Positions 50,109 to 59,089 of a DNA stretch of 60,052 nt are shown in pieces. The translations under genes and the position numbers were made by a program. Source of the stretch: DATJLY01 sp035604195 (GTDB lineage: Bacteria > Pseudomonadota > Alphaproteobacteria > ATCC43930 > CGMCC-115725); contig DATNIY010000126.1 in the NCBI GenBank assembly GCA_035604195.1, positions 1 to 60,052 of the forward strand, given 5' to 3'. The notes under the pieces were generated by a model, which saw nothing but the letters and a program-made list of their open reading frames with translations, did not search any database and was not told where the DNA came from. The first letter of the stretch is position 1. Every line of letters starts with the position of its first letter.

Positions 50109-51178
50109 CGAGTTCCGAGCAGATCCTGCTCGAGCGCCGCGGCGGGCTCGGCATCGTCACGCTCAACCGGCCGCAGGCGCTCAACACGCTGTCGCTTGCC
50201 ATGTACCGCCGCTTCGATCCGGCGCTCATCGAATGGTCGCGCGATCCCACCGTGCGTGCCGTGCTGGTGCGCGGCGCGGGCGGGCGCGCCTTCTGCGCCG
50301 GCGGCGACGTCATTGCGATCTACCAAGCGCGCAGCCAAGGCCCCGGCGCTTCCGACTACAAGGCCGATTTCTTCCGCGAGGAATACGAGCTCGTCCGCCG
50401 GGTTCATCGCTTTCCCAAGCCTTACATCGCGCTCATTGACGGCATCGCCATGGGCGGCGGCATGGGGATATCGATCAACGGCACGTTCCGGATCGTCACC
50501 GAGGCGACCTTCGTCGCCATGCCCGAGGTGCAGATCGGCCTATTCCCCGACATCGGCGCAACCCGTTTCCTCAATCTCTGCCCAGGCCGCATTGGCCTCT
50601 ATTTGGCACTCACCGGCAAGCGGCTCGGTGCGGCGGATGCGCTCTATTGCGGCTTCGGCACGCATTTCGTGGCGCGCGAGCGTCTCACCGAATTCACCGC
50701 GACGCTTGCCGGAATCCGCTGGCGCAAGGGGGAAGAGCGGGGGCAGGCCGAGGAAGCTCTGTCGCGCTATTCCGGCGATGCCGGCCCGGCCAGCCTGCCG
50801 CCGCTCCAAGCGGCGATCGACCGCTGCTTTGCCGGCGACAGCGTCGCCGCTATCCTCGCGGCGCTCGCCAAGGAAGAGGGGGAGTGGGCACGCGAGGCGC
50901 AGGATGCGATGCAGCGCGCCTCGCCCTTGAGCCTCGCCATCACCTTCCGCCAGCTTGGCCTCGGCCGCGGCATGGAAATCGAGGACGCGCTGGCGCTCGA
51001 GTACCGGTTGACGCAGCATTGCATGGCCGGCCACGATTTCTTCGAAGGCATCCGCGCGCTCCTGGTCGAGAAGGACCGCAAGCCGCGCTGGCAGCACCGG
51101 TCGATCGCCGCCGTCAGCGAGGCCGAAATCGACGGCTATTTCACCGCAATCGGCGAGCGCGAGCTGCGCTTCGCCTGA
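50105..51178 (+). CDS. 3-Hydroxyisobutyryl-CoA hydrolase / enoyl-CoA hydratase family
   Basis: The 357-residue crotonase-fold protein has ILLERRGGLGIVTLNRPQALNTLS, GRAFCAGGDVIAIY, DGIAMGGGMGISINGTFRIVTE, MPEVQIGLFPDIGATRFL and HCMAGHDFFEGIRALLVEKDRKPRW. The length and ending fit HIBCH rather than classical hydratases. It releases 3-hydroxyisobutyrate, the substrate of the next gene product. ATGA overlap with the dehydrogenase gene shows coupling. Confidence 0.9.
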   Translation: MTSSEQILLERRGGLGIVTLNRPQALNTLSLAMYRRFDPALIEWSRDPTVRAVLVRGAGGRAFCAGGDVIAIYQARSQGPGASDYKADFFREEYELVRRVHRFPKPYIALIDGIAMGGGMGISINGTFRIVTEATFVAMPEVQIGLFPDIGATRFLNLCPGRIGLYLALTGKRLGAADALYCGFGTHFVARERLTEFTATLAGIRWRKGEERGQAEEALSRYSGDAGPASLPPLQAAIDRCFAGDSVAAILAALAKEEGEWAREAQDAMQRASPLSLAITFRQLGLGRGMEIEDALALEYRLTQHCMAGHDFFEGIRALLVEKDRKPRWQHRSIAAVSEAEIDGYFTAIGERELRFA

Positions 51179-51199
51179 GCAGCGGAGAGGGAGGGGAGC

Positions 51200-52090
51200 A
51201 TGCGCATCGGCTTCATCGGACTGGGCAACATGGGCGGACCGATGGCCGCCAACCTCGTCAAGGCCGGCCACCACCTCGACGGCTACGACCTCGCCAGCGC
51301 CGCGCTCGAGGCTTTGGCCCACAATGGCGGCACGCCGGCGCCGACGATCGCCGCCGCTGTGGCGCGCGCCGAGCTCGTCGTCACCATGCTGCCGGCGGGG
51401 CCGCAGGTGCGCGAGGTCTATGGCGGAAGCGGCGGCGTGCTTGCGGCGGCGCATGCCGGCGCGCTGCTCATCGACTGCTCGACGATCGACGTGGCGACGG
51501 CGCGGGCGGAAGCGGCGGCGGCTCACGGGCGCGGCTTCGACATGCTGGATGCGCCGGTCTCGGGCGGGATTACCGGCGCCGCCGCGGGCACGCTCACCTT
51601 CATGGTCGGCGGCAGCGAGGGCGGCTTCGCGCGCGCTCTGCCGGTGCTGCAGGCGATGGGCAAGACCATCGTTCACGCCGGGCCGGCCGGCAACGGCCAG
51701 GCCGCCAAGATCTGCAACAATTTGATCCTCGGCATTTCCATGATCGCTGTGAGCGAGGGCTTCGCGCTCGCCGACAAGCTTGGGCTCGACCGGCAGAAGC
51801 TCTTCGACATCAGCGCGAAATCCTCGGGCCAATGCTGGTCGATGACCAGCTATTGCCCGGTGCCCGGCCCGGTGCCGGCAGCGCCCTCCAACCGCGAGTA
51901 CCAGGCCGGCTTCACCGCCGAGATGATGCTCAAGGATCTGAAGCTCGCCCAAGCCGCGGCCAATGCTGCGGGCGCGGCGACGCCCTTGGGCGCCGCGGCG
52001 GCGGCGATTTACCAGTTGTTGAGCAATGCCGGGCTCGGCGCCAAGGATTTTTCGGTGGTCTTCCCCTTCCTCCGGGGAAAGGCCGGCTGA
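51200..52090 (+). CDS. mmsB: 3-Hydroxyisobutyrate dehydrogenase
   Basis: The 296-residue NAD enzyme has MRIGFIGLGNMGGPMAANLVKAGHHLDGYD, the DAPVSGGITGAAAGTLTFMVGG substrate loop, the catalytic Lys in GNGQAAKICNNLILGISM, and FTAEMMLKDLKLAQ. It converts 3-hydroxyisobutyrate to methylmalonate semialdehyde. The ATG follows GGAGAGGGAGGGGAGC. It is the third gene of the valine operon; the final semialdehyde dehydrogenase (mmsA) is not next to it. Confidence 0.94.
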   Translation: MRIGFIGLGNMGGPMAANLVKAGHHLDGYDLASAALEALAHNGGTPAPTIAAAVARAELVVTMLPAGPQVREVYGGSGGVLAAAHAGALLIDCSTIDVATARAEAAAAHGRGFDMLDAPVSGGITGAAAGTLTFMVGGSEGGFARALPVLQAMGKTIVHAGPAGNGQAAKICNNLILGISMIAVSEGFALADKLGLDRQKLFDISAKSSGQCWSMTSYCPVPGPVPAAPSNREYQAGFTAEMMLKDLKLAQAAANAAGAATPLGAAAAAIYQLLSNAGLGAKDFSVVFPFLRGKAG

Positions 52091-52097
52091 ACGGGCA

Positions 52098-52123
52098 GCG
52101 GAACCGGGCGGCGGAACCGGGCG
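52098..52123 (+). repeat. Perfect tandem duplication of 13 bp
   Basis: GCGGAACCGGGCG occurs twice head to tail at 52098-52110 and 52111-52123, 7 nt after the mmsB stop. It is probably a replication-slippage product in the mmsB-marR gap. No function is evident. Confidence 0.7.
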
Positions 52124-52205
52124 AATTTCGCTCAAATCGCCTCAATAAAGAATTAACCGGATCGCGCCTAGACTGCCCACGCTATTCCCTGGAGCAGAGG
52201 GTGTT

Positions 52206-52685
52206 ATGCAGACCGCTTACCTCGATCTCATCGCGCTCGTGGAGCGCCTGCACCGCCAGTTCCTCGAGGTCGTCAAGCTCGAGCTCGACACGAACGGCAT
52301 CCACGACATCAACAACGTGCAGGCGATGATCCTGTACAACATCGGCGAATTGGAGATGACGGTCGGCGAGCTCACGCTGCGCGGCTGCTATCTCGGCTCC
52401 AACGTCTCCTACAACGTCAAGAAGATGCTGGAGAACGCCTACATCGTGCAGGAGCGCTCGCCGCACGACCGGCGCTCGGTGCGCGTCCGCCTCTCGGAGA
52501 AGGGGCTGGGGCTGCATGCCAAGCTCAACAAGATGCACGAGCGTCACATCGGCGCCATCGGTCAGGGCGTGGTCCAGCCCGAGGATCTCGGGAGCGCGCA
52601 CAAGACCTTGCGCCGGCTCGAGCGCTTCTGGATCCAGGCTGTCGAGCTCGGCGTTCGCGCCGCGCAGTTCCCGCCCGCCGCCTGA
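52206..52685 (+). CDS. LdtR-like MarR-family regulator
   Basis: The 159-residue winged-helix protein has VERLHRQFLEVVKLELDTNG, NNVQAMILYNIGELEMTVGEL, the recognition region LGSNVSYNVKKMLENAYI and the wing ERSPHDRRSVRVRLSEKG. This form is conserved in alphaproteobacteria and related to LdtR, linked to cell-wall and stress genes. The gene has its own promoter region (115-bp gap with mmsB) and a strong terminator. Confidence 0.88.
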   Translation: MQTAYLDLIALVERLHRQFLEVVKLELDTNGIHDINNVQAMILYNIGELEMTVGELTLRGCYLGSNVSYNVKKMLENAYIVQERSPHDRRSVRVRLSEKGLGLHAKLNKMHERHIGAIGQGVVQPEDLGSAHKTLRRLERFWIQAVELGVRAAQFPPAA

Positions 52686-52706
52686 TCCGGCCGCATCGTT
52701 TCGACC

Positions 52707-52739
52707 AAAGCGCGGGCCTCGGGCCCGCGCTTTTCTTTT
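52707..52739 (+). terminator. Strong intrinsic terminator after the MarR gene
   Basis: A 12-bp perfect stem (AAAGCGCGGGCC, loop TCG, GGCCCGCGCTTT; 52707-52733) is followed by a T-rich run to 52739. It is 21 nt after the marR stop and 28 nt before the 3' end of convergent msrQ, so it may serve both sides. Confidence 0.85.
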
Positions 52740-52766
52740 GCGCGTCGGAACGCCGCGATGCCGCTC

Positions 52767-53624
52767 TCAGGCCGGACGCAGCCGCAATTTGCCGTAATGG
52801 CTTAAGCCCGTGCGGAGCGCCGCGGCCAGGGTCACGGAGAGCCCCGCCACGAGCACCGCCCAGGCGGGGCGGATGCCGGTCTGCAGGGTGAAATCGACAG
52901 CGAGTATGCGCAGCGGATCGACGCCCATGGCGAGCCAGAAATACCCGGCCTCGCCGAGCGCGGTCGCAGCGCCGGCGACGAGGCTCAGCGCACCGGTGAG
53001 CGAAACCAGCCGCCATGGGCTTGGGCGGCCGCGCGCCAGGAGGCGCCAGCCCATGAGCCAGACGAAGAGTCCCGCCATCATCGTCGGCTCCCATTCGTCG
53101 AGCTTCGACTGCAGGAAGAAGTGGATGCAGGCGAGAACGCCGATGCCATAGACGATGCGGTGCAGCCGCTGCCACCGTTGCGCCCCCAGGCGCCGGACCA
53201 TGCCATCGGTCGAGGTGGCGGCGAGTGTCGTCAGGCCGAGAAGCGCGGTGAAGCCGATGGTGAGATAGATGCGCGTGGCGATCTCGGAGACGACCATCGC
53301 CAGGTTGAAGGCTTCATCCGCAGCGTAAAGCGTGAGATGAGTGACGCCATAGGCCCAGGCGGCGACGCCGACCATGCGGCGGACGAGCAGCAGGCGCGGC
53401 CACTGCAGCAGCCGGCGCAGCGGCGTCACCGCCAGTGCGAGGAAGAGGAAGCGAATCATCCACAGCCCGATCTGGTGAATCGCTTCGGTCAGCGGCCGGG
53501 AGCCGAGGTGCCCCAGGGCCAAATTGGCTGCGACCCAGATCCCCGGCAGAAACAGCGCCACGAAGACCGTCGCCTTCAGGGCCGAGAACTGGCCGCTATA
53601 GTCGAGCCAAGGGCGCTTTATCAT
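52767..53624 (-). CDS. msrQ: MsrQ-type heme-binding membrane subunit of protein-methionine-sulfoxide reductase
   Basis: The 285-residue membrane protein has six or seven hydrophobic spans and the MsrQ/YedZ pattern: SRPLTEAIHQIGLWMIRFLFLALAVTPLRRLL, GVTHLTLYAADEAF, QRLHRIVYGIGVLACIHFFLQSK. The heme His ligands are in these segments. It normally feeds electrons from the quinone pool to the periplasmic molybdoprotein MsrP. No msrP is present on either side, which is unusual. The chosen ATG (53624) starts MIKRPWLDYSG. Confidence 0.9.
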   Translation of the reverse strand: MIKRPWLDYSGQFSALKATVFVALFLPGIWVAANLALGHLGSRPLTEAIHQIGLWMIRFLFLALAVTPLRRLLQWPRLLLVRRMVGVAAWAYGVTHLTLYAADEAFNLAMVVSEIATRIYLTIGFTALLGLTTLAATSTDGMVRRLGAQRWQRLHRIVYGIGVLACIHFFLQSKLDEWEPTMMAGLFVWLMGWRLLARGRPSPWRLVSLTGALSLVAGAATALGEAGYFWLAMGVDPLRILAVDFTLQTGIRPAWAVLVAGLSVTLAAALRTGLSHYGKLRLRPA

Positions 53625-53791
53625 GGGCGATATGTAGCGCAGGGCGCCGCCCGATCCCATCAAAACCGGTCACGAATCGGCGAGCGCGGCGCGATGACGC
53701 CGGCGCGGCCATATCCGTCTTGCCCACGGCGCAAGCCGCGCTTACCCTTGGCGGCGTCACGCTTGGGCGACGAATAACCACTGCCGGGCCC

Positions 53792-54706
53792 ATGGATTAT
53801 TTCCTGCAGCAGGTCATCAACGGGGTCACCCTCGGCGCGGTCTACGGCCTCATCGCCATCGGCTACACGATGGTTTACGGCATCATCGGCATGATCAATT
53901 TCGCCCATGGCGAGATCTACATGATCGGCGCCTTCGTGGCGCTCCTCACCTATTTCGTGCTCGGCGTGGTCGGCGTGAGCTACGTGCCCTTGGCGCTGCT
54001 CTTGGTGCTGCTCTCGGCGATGGGATTCACCGCGGTCTATGGCTGGACGGTCGAGCGCCTGGCCTATCGCCCGCTGCGCGGCTCCTTCCGCCTGGCGCCG
54101 CTGATCTCGGCGATCGGCATGTCGATCTTCCTGCAGAACTACGTGCAGCTGCTGCAGGGCGCGCGCGTCAAGACCTTGCCGCCGATCATCGACGGCGGCT
54201 TCCGCCTGACCGAGAGCGGCGGATTCGTCGTGCAGGTGAGCTATCTCCAGCTCATCATCATGGCGCTGACTTTGGCGCTGATGGCGGGGTTCAGCGTCAT
54301 GATCGCGGCGACGCCCTTGGGCCGCGCTCAGCGCGCCTGCGAGCAGGACATGACCATGGCGGCGCTGCTCGGTATCGACGTGGACCGCACGATCTCGCTC
54401 ACTTTCGTGCTCGGCGCCGCGCTTGCCGCCGTCGCCGGAGTGATGGTGACGCTCTATTACGGCGTGATCGACTTCTTCATCGGCTTTCTCGCGGGGATCA
54501 AGGCCTTCACCGCGGCGGTGCTGGGCGGCATCGGCTCGCTGCCGGGGGCGATGCTCGGCGGGCTTCTCATCGGCCTGATCGAGGCGATGTGGTCGGGATA
54601 TTTCTCGGCCGAATACAAGGATGTTGCGGTGTTCGCCATTCTCGTGATCGTGCTCATCTTCCGGCCGAGCGGGTTGTTGGGGCGCCCCGAGGTGGAGAAG
54701 GTGTGA
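53792..54706 (+). CDS. livH: Branched-chain amino acid ABC transporter permease LivH
   Basis: The 304-residue permease has about eight membrane spans: MDYFLQQVINGVTLGAVYGLIAIGYTMVYG, MINFAHGEIYMIGAF, IGMSIFLQNYVQL, and the coupling-helix region RAQRACEQDMTMAALLGIDVDR that contacts the ATPases. It is the first gene of the six-gene liv operon; livM overlaps by TGATG. The ribosome site is weak (GCCGGGCCC). Confidence 0.95.
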   Translation: MDYFLQQVINGVTLGAVYGLIAIGYTMVYGIIGMINFAHGEIYMIGAFVALLTYFVLGVVGVSYVPLALLLVLLSAMGFTAVYGWTVERLAYRPLRGSFRLAPLISAIGMSIFLQNYVQLLQGARVKTLPPIIDGGFRLTESGGFVVQVSYLQLIIMALTLALMAGFSVMIAATPLGRAQRACEQDMTMAALLGIDVDRTISLTFVLGAALAAVAGVMVTLYYGVIDFFIGFLAGIKAFTAAVLGGIGSLPGAMLGGLLIGLIEAMWSGYFSAEYKDVAVFAILVIVLIFRPSGLLGRPEVEKV

Positions 54707-56013
54707 TGGCGGCCGAGCGCCGCGCGGCGCCCGCGCGGATGAGCCTGCTCGACCCGCTGAAGGACGCTGTTGTCGCTGCCGCAATCGCCTTGGCGCTGGC
54801 GCTGCCGCTGGTCGGCTTCGAGACCGTCGACACCGGATCGCCGGGCACGCGCGTCGCGACGCGGTTCGGCTGGGTCGCGATCGGCGTCGGCGCCGTCTTC
54901 CTCGGGCGCCTCGCGCTGTCGCTCGCGCGGCGCTCGGGGCTGTGGCGGCGCCGCGCCGCGCCGCGCCCGCAGGCGCGAACGACGACGGCGCAAACCCACG
55001 CAATCAGGTTGGCGGGACCGCTGTTGGTGCTCTTCGCCGCGGCGCTGCCGTTCCTGCCGTTCTCGTCGCGCTATCTCGTCGACCTCGCGACCACGGTGCT
55101 CATCTACATCATGCTGGGCTGGGGCCTCAATGTCGTGGTCGGCCTGGCCGGCCTGCTCGATCTCGGCTATGTCGCCTTTTACGCGGTCGGCGCCTATTCC
55201 TTCGCGCTGGTCGCGCGCTGGTTCGGCCTGACCTTCTGGGAGGCGCTGCCAGTCTCGGGCCTGCTCGCGGCGTCCTTCGGCCTCATCCTGGGATTTCCGG
55301 TGCTGCGGTTGCGCGGCGACTATCTCGCCATCGTGACCTTGGGCTTCGGCGAGATGGTCCGCATCATCCTGACCAATTGGTCGCAAGTGACCGGCGGCCC
55401 CAACGGCATCAACGGCATACCCCGGCCGTCCTTCCTCGGTATGCCCTTCCTGCCGCGCGCGCCCGAAGGCGCCGTCACCTTCAGCCAATTCTTCGGCATC
55501 CCGTTCAGTCCGACGCAGCGCATCGTTTTCCTCTACTTCGTCATTCTCGCGCTGGCGCTCATTACCAATCTCTTCACCTTGCGCCTGCGGCGGCTGCCGA
55601 TCGGGCGGGCTTGGGAGGCGCTGCGCGAGGACGAGATCGCCTGCCGCGCGCTCGGCATCGATCCGACCAAGGTCAAACTTTCGGCTTTCGCCATCGGCGC
55701 GATGCTCGGCGGCTTCGCCGGGGCTTTCTTCGCGACGCGCCAGGGCTTCATCAGCCCCGAAAGCTTCACCTTCCAGGAGAGCGCCACGATCCTCGCGATC
55801 GTCGTGCTCGGCGGCATGGGAAGCCAGATGGGCGTCGTCCTCGCCGCCGTGGTGCTGGTGACCTTGCCCGAGTTCGGCCGCGCCTTCGCCGAGTTCCGCA
55901 TGCTGCTTTTCGGGGCGGCGATGGTGGCGATCATGGTGTGGCGGCCGCGCGGCCTCTTGGCCCAGCGCGCGCCCTCGCTCCGCCTGGCGCGGCCGGCGGC
56001 GGAGGCGACGTGA
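54706..56013 (+). CDS. livM: Branched-chain amino acid ABC transporter permease LivM
   Basis: The 435-residue permease has an extra N-terminal segment of about 100 residues: one or two membrane spans and an Arg-rich loop. The LivM core follows: LVDLATTVLIYIMLGWGLNVVVGLAGLLDLGYVAFYAVGAY, RLRGDYLAIVTLGFGEMVRI, NWSQVTGGPNGINGIPRP, and the EAA-like REDEIACRALGIDPTKVKL. It pairs with LivH. livG begins inside its last codons at a GTG. Confidence 0.95.
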   Translation: MAAERRAAPARMSLLDPLKDAVVAAAIALALALPLVGFETVDTGSPGTRVATRFGWVAIGVGAVFLGRLALSLARRSGLWRRRAAPRPQARTTTAQTHAIRLAGPLLVLFAAALPFLPFSSRYLVDLATTVLIYIMLGWGLNVVVGLAGLLDLGYVAFYAVGAYSFALVARWFGLTFWEALPVSGLLAASFGLILGFPVLRLRGDYLAIVTLGFGEMVRIILTNWSQVTGGPNGINGIPRPSFLGMPFLPRAPEGAVTFSQFFGIPFSPTQRIVFLYFVILALALITNLFTLRLRRLPIGRAWEALREDEIACRALGIDPTKVKLSAFAIGAMLGGFAGAFFATRQGFISPESFTFQESATILAIVVLGGMGSQMGVVLAAVVLVTLPEFGRAFAEFRMLLFGAAMVAIMVWRPRGLLAQRAPSLRLARPAAEAT

Positions 56014-56855
56014 CGGCGCTTCTTGAGGTCGAGCATTTGAGCATGCGCTTCGAGGGCCTCTTGGCGGTCGACGATCTCTCCTTCGCCGCGCGGGGCCGCG
56101 AGATCACTGCGATCATCGGCCCGAACGGCGCCGGCAAAACCACTGTCTTCAACTGTCTCACCGGCTTCTACCGGCCGCAAGTCGGGCGGATTGCGCTCGA
56201 CGGCGGCGGGGAGACGCATTTTCTCGAACGCATGGACGGGTTCCGCATCGCCCGGGAAGCGGGCGTCGCCCGCACCTTCCAGAACATCCGGATCTTCGCC
56301 GGCATGACCGTGCTCGAGAATTTGATCGTCGCCCAGCACAATGTCCTGATGCGCGCCAGTCTTTACTCAGTGGGCGGGCTTTTGGGCCTGCCGGTCTATC
56401 GCCGCGCCGAGGCCGAAGCGGTGGCGAAGGCGCGGCTTTGGCTTGACCGCGTCGGGCTCGTGGAGCGCGCCGACGATGTCGCGGGCGCGCTGCCCTATGG
56501 CGCGCAGCGTCGCCTCGAAATTGCCCGCGCCATGTGCACGGAGCCGCGCCTCCTCTGCCTCGACGAGCCGGCGGCGGGGCTCAATGCCAATGAGAGCGCC
56601 GAACTCATCCGGCTCCTGGTGTCGATCCGCGACACGCAGGGCATCGGCATCCTGCTGATCGAGCACGATATGAGCGTGGTCATGGGCATCTCCGACCACC
56701 TCATCGTCCTCGATTACGGCCGCAAGATCGCCGACGGCGCTGCCGACGCCGTGCGCCGCGACCCCGCGGTCATCAAGGCCTATCTCGGCGAAGAGGAGGG
56801 CGCGGCGCTGCCGCCGGTCGTCGCCGAAGATCTCGGTGCCAGGGACCCGCCGTGA
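56010..56855 (+). CDS. livG: Branched-chain amino acid ABC transporter ATPase LivG
   Basis: The 281-residue ATPase has Walker A IIGPNGAGKTTVFN, Q-loop ARTFQNIRIF, signature YGAQRRLEIARAM, Walker B LLCLDEPAAGLN and the switch IEHDMSVVM. The GTG start at 56010 overlaps the livM stop and has GGAGG upstream. It works with LivF on the LivHM permease. Confidence 0.95.
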   Translation: MTALLEVEHLSMRFEGLLAVDDLSFAARGREITAIIGPNGAGKTTVFNCLTGFYRPQVGRIALDGGGETHFLERMDGFRIAREAGVARTFQNIRIFAGMTVLENLIVAQHNVLMRASLYSVGGLLGLPVYRRAEAEAVAKARLWLDRVGLVERADDVAGALPYGAQRRLEIARAMCTEPRLLCLDEPAAGLNANESAELIRLLVSIRDTQGIGILLIEHDMSVVMGISDHLIVLDYGRKIADGAADAVRRDPAVIKAYLGEEEGAALPPVVAEDLGARDPP

Positions 56856-57568
56856 TGCTTACGGTCTCGGGCGTCCATGCTTTCTATGGCAATGTCGAAG
56901 CGCTCAAAGGCGTCGATGTCGCCGTCGCGGCGGGCGAGATCGTCGCTCTCATCGGCGCCAACGGCGCCGGCAAGTCGACGTTGCTCATGACGATCTGCGG
57001 CCGGCCGCGGGCGGCCGAGGGCCGCATCCTCTTCGCCGAGCAGGACATCACCGCTGCGCCGACGCACGAGATCATCCGGCTGGGAATCTCGCACGCGCCG
57101 GAAGGGCGCCGCATCTTTCCGCGCATGACCGTGCGGGAGAATCTGCAGATCGGCGCCGCGGTCGCCGATCCCGCGCATTTCGATGACGACGTCGCCCGCG
57201 TCTTCGCGCTGTTTCCGATTCTGCAGCGGCGCCAGGGCCAGCGCGGCGGCACGCTCAGCGGCGGGGAGCAGCAGATGCTGGCGATCGGCCGGGCGCTGAT
57301 GAGCCGGCCGCGGCTCCTGCTGCTCGACGAGCCCTCGCTCGGCCTGGCGCCGCTGGTGGTCAAGCAGATCTTCGAGGTCATCCGCGAGATCAACGAGCAG
57401 CAGAAGGTGACGGTCTTCCTGGTCGAGCAGAACGCCTATCACGCGCTGCGTCTCGCCCATCGCGGCTACGTCATGCAGAACGGTTGCATCGCGCTCGCCG
57501 GCGAGGGGCGCGCGCTGCTCGCCAATGCCGATGTCCGCGCGGCCTATCTCGAAGGCGGCGCGGCGTGA
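56855..57568 (+). CDS. livF: Branched-chain amino acid ABC transporter ATPase LivF
   Basis: The 237-residue ATPase has Walker A LIGANGAGKSTLLMTI, Q-loop SHAPEGRRIFPRMTVREN, signature LSGGEQQMLAIGRAL, Walker B LLLLDEPSLGLAPL and the switch VEQNAYHALRL. The ATG at 56855 overlaps the livG stop (TGATG); the preceding GTG could also serve. It partners LivG. Confidence 0.95.
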   Translation: MLTVSGVHAFYGNVEALKGVDVAVAAGEIVALIGANGAGKSTLLMTICGRPRAAEGRILFAEQDITAAPTHEIIRLGISHAPEGRRIFPRMTVRENLQIGAAVADPAHFDDDVARVFALFPILQRRQGQRGGTLSGGEQQMLAIGRALMSRPRLLLLDEPSLGLAPLVVKQIFEVIREINEQQKVTVFLVEQNAYHALRLAHRGYVMQNGCIALAGEGRALLANADVRAAYLEGGAA

Positions 57569-57954
57569 CGGGCGCGAGCGTCCTCGGCGCGGGCTTTGCG
57601 TCCTTCGCGATCCTGACCCTCGGTCTCTTCGGCTTCGCCGCGGCGATGACCGGCCAAGCGCTGGCGCGCCGCTGGCGGCCGGTGCGGCAGCTTCTCCTCT
57701 ATGCGCTGCTGCTGGCGGCCGGCGACCGTTTTCTGCTCTTCGCGCTGTTCGGCGGCACGCTGCTCTCGGCGGGCGGCTTCATCATCGCTTACCTGCTGCT
57801 GCTGGGCGCCGCCCTGTTGGCATACCGGCTGACCCAAGCCCAATGCATGGTGCGGCAGTATCCCTGGCTCTACCAGCGCGCCGGACCCTTCGGCTGGCGC
57901 GCGCGCAGTGATAGAATTCTCGCGACCAACCTCAGCAAGGAGGGACAACCGTGA
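57565..57954 (+). CDS. DUF6867-type small membrane protein of the liv operon
   Basis: The 129-residue protein has three hydrophobic segments (FASFAILTLGLFGFAAAMTGQALA, LLLYALLLAAGDRFLLFALFGG, AGGFIIAYLLLLGAALLAYRL), then QCMVRQYPWLYQRAGPFGWRAR. It begins at a GTG overlapping the livF stop and ends overlapping the livK start. The family occurs in alphaproteobacterial liv operons and has no known role. An accessory or assembly part of the transporter is inferred. Confidence 0.8.
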   Translation: MTGASVLGAGFASFAILTLGLFGFAAAMTGQALARRWRPVRQLLLYALLLAAGDRFLLFALFGGTLLSAGGFIIAYLLLLGAALLAYRLTQAQCMVRQYPWLYQRAGPFGWRARSDRILATNLSKEGQP

Positions 57955-59069
57955 AATTCCTGAGATGCGGATTGATCGCCGGCTTCGCCCTCGCGCTCGC
58001 CCCCTCCTTGGCCGCGGCCGAGGACATCATCATCGCCACGCAGGGGCCGATGACCGGCGAATACGCGGCCTTCGGCGAGCAGATGCGGCGCGGCGCCGAG
58101 ATGGCGGTGAAGGATATCAACGCCGAGGGCGGCGTCCTCGGCCGTCATCTCAAAATGCTCATCGGCGACGATGCCTGCGATCCCAAGCAGGCGGTGAGCG
58201 TCGCCAACAAGATGGCCAATGAGAACGCCGTCTTCGTCGCCGGCAGCTTCTGCTCGAGCGCGTCGATCCCGGCCTCGGCGGTCTATGCCGAGAACGGCAT
58301 CCTGCAGATCTCCCCGGCCTCGACCAACCCGGCGTTCACCGAGGATGCCTTCAAGAGCGGCTGGAAGAACATCTTCCGCGTGTGCGGCCGCGACGATTCG
58401 CAGGGGCGGGTCGCGGGCCAGTACATCGCCGCCCATTTCAAAGGCAAGGCGATCGCGATCATCAACGACAAGAGCACCTATGGTAAAGGCCTCGCCGACG
58501 AGACCAAGAAGGCGCTCAACGCCGCCGGGATCACGGAGGCGATGTACGATTCGATCAGCCAGGGCGACAAGGATTTCTCGGCGCTCGTCACCAAGATGAA
58601 GCAAGCCAATATCGGCGTCATCTATCTCGGCGGCTATCACACCGAGGCCGGCTTGCTGGTGCGCCAAGGCAAGGAGCAGGGCCTCAACGCCGTGCTGATC
58701 GGCGGCGATGCGCTCGCCACCGAAGAGTTCTGGAAGATCGCGGGCACTGCGGGCGGGCAGACGCTGATGACCTTCCCGCCTGACCCGCGCGACCTGCCGA
58801 CCGCCCAGAAGGTCGTCGCCGAGTTCAAGGCGCAGGGCTTCGACCCCGAAGGCTATACGCTCTACACCTACGGCGCGATCCAAGTGTTCGCCGCCGCTGC
58901 CGCCGAGGCCAAATCGGTCAAGGTCGAGGACCTTTCCAAGGCCATGCACGGCGGCAAGTTCGACACCGTCCTCGGCACCGTCGGCTTCGATGCCAAGGGC
59001 GACGTGATCGGGCCGGACTACGTCGTCTATGTCTGGAAGGACGGCAAGTACAGCGAAGTCAAGGGCTGA
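57951..59069 (+). CDS. livK: Branched-chain amino acid ABC transporter periplasmic binding protein
   Basis: The 372-residue exported protein begins at a GTG with AAGGAGGG upstream. The signal peptide ends near SLAAA. The body shows DIIIATQGPMTGEYAAFGEQMRRGAEMAVKDINAEGGVLGR, DDACDPKQAVSVANKM, CSSASIPASAVYAENGILQISPASTNPAFT and FRVCGRDDSQGRVAG. It delivers Leu/Ile/Val or similar ligands to LivHM. It closes the operon, and the convergent mucR ends 20 nt downstream. Confidence 0.94.
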   Translation: MKFLRCGLIAGFALALAPSLAAAEDIIIATQGPMTGEYAAFGEQMRRGAEMAVKDINAEGGVLGRHLKMLIGDDACDPKQAVSVANKMANENAVFVAGSFCSSASIPASAVYAENGILQISPASTNPAFTEDAFKSGWKNIFRVCGRDDSQGRVAGQYIAAHFKGKAIAIINDKSTYGKGLADETKKALNAAGITEAMYDSISQGDKDFSALVTKMKQANIGVIYLGGYHTEAGLLVRQGKEQGLNAVLIGGDALATEEFWKIAGTAGGQTLMTFPPDPRDLPTAQKVVAEFKAQGFDPEGYTLYTYGAIQVFAAAAAEAKSVKVEDLSKAMHGGKFDTVLGTVGFDAKGDVIGPDYVVYVWKDGKYSEVKG

Positions 59070-59089
59070 GACTCGCCCTCCGGGCGCCG

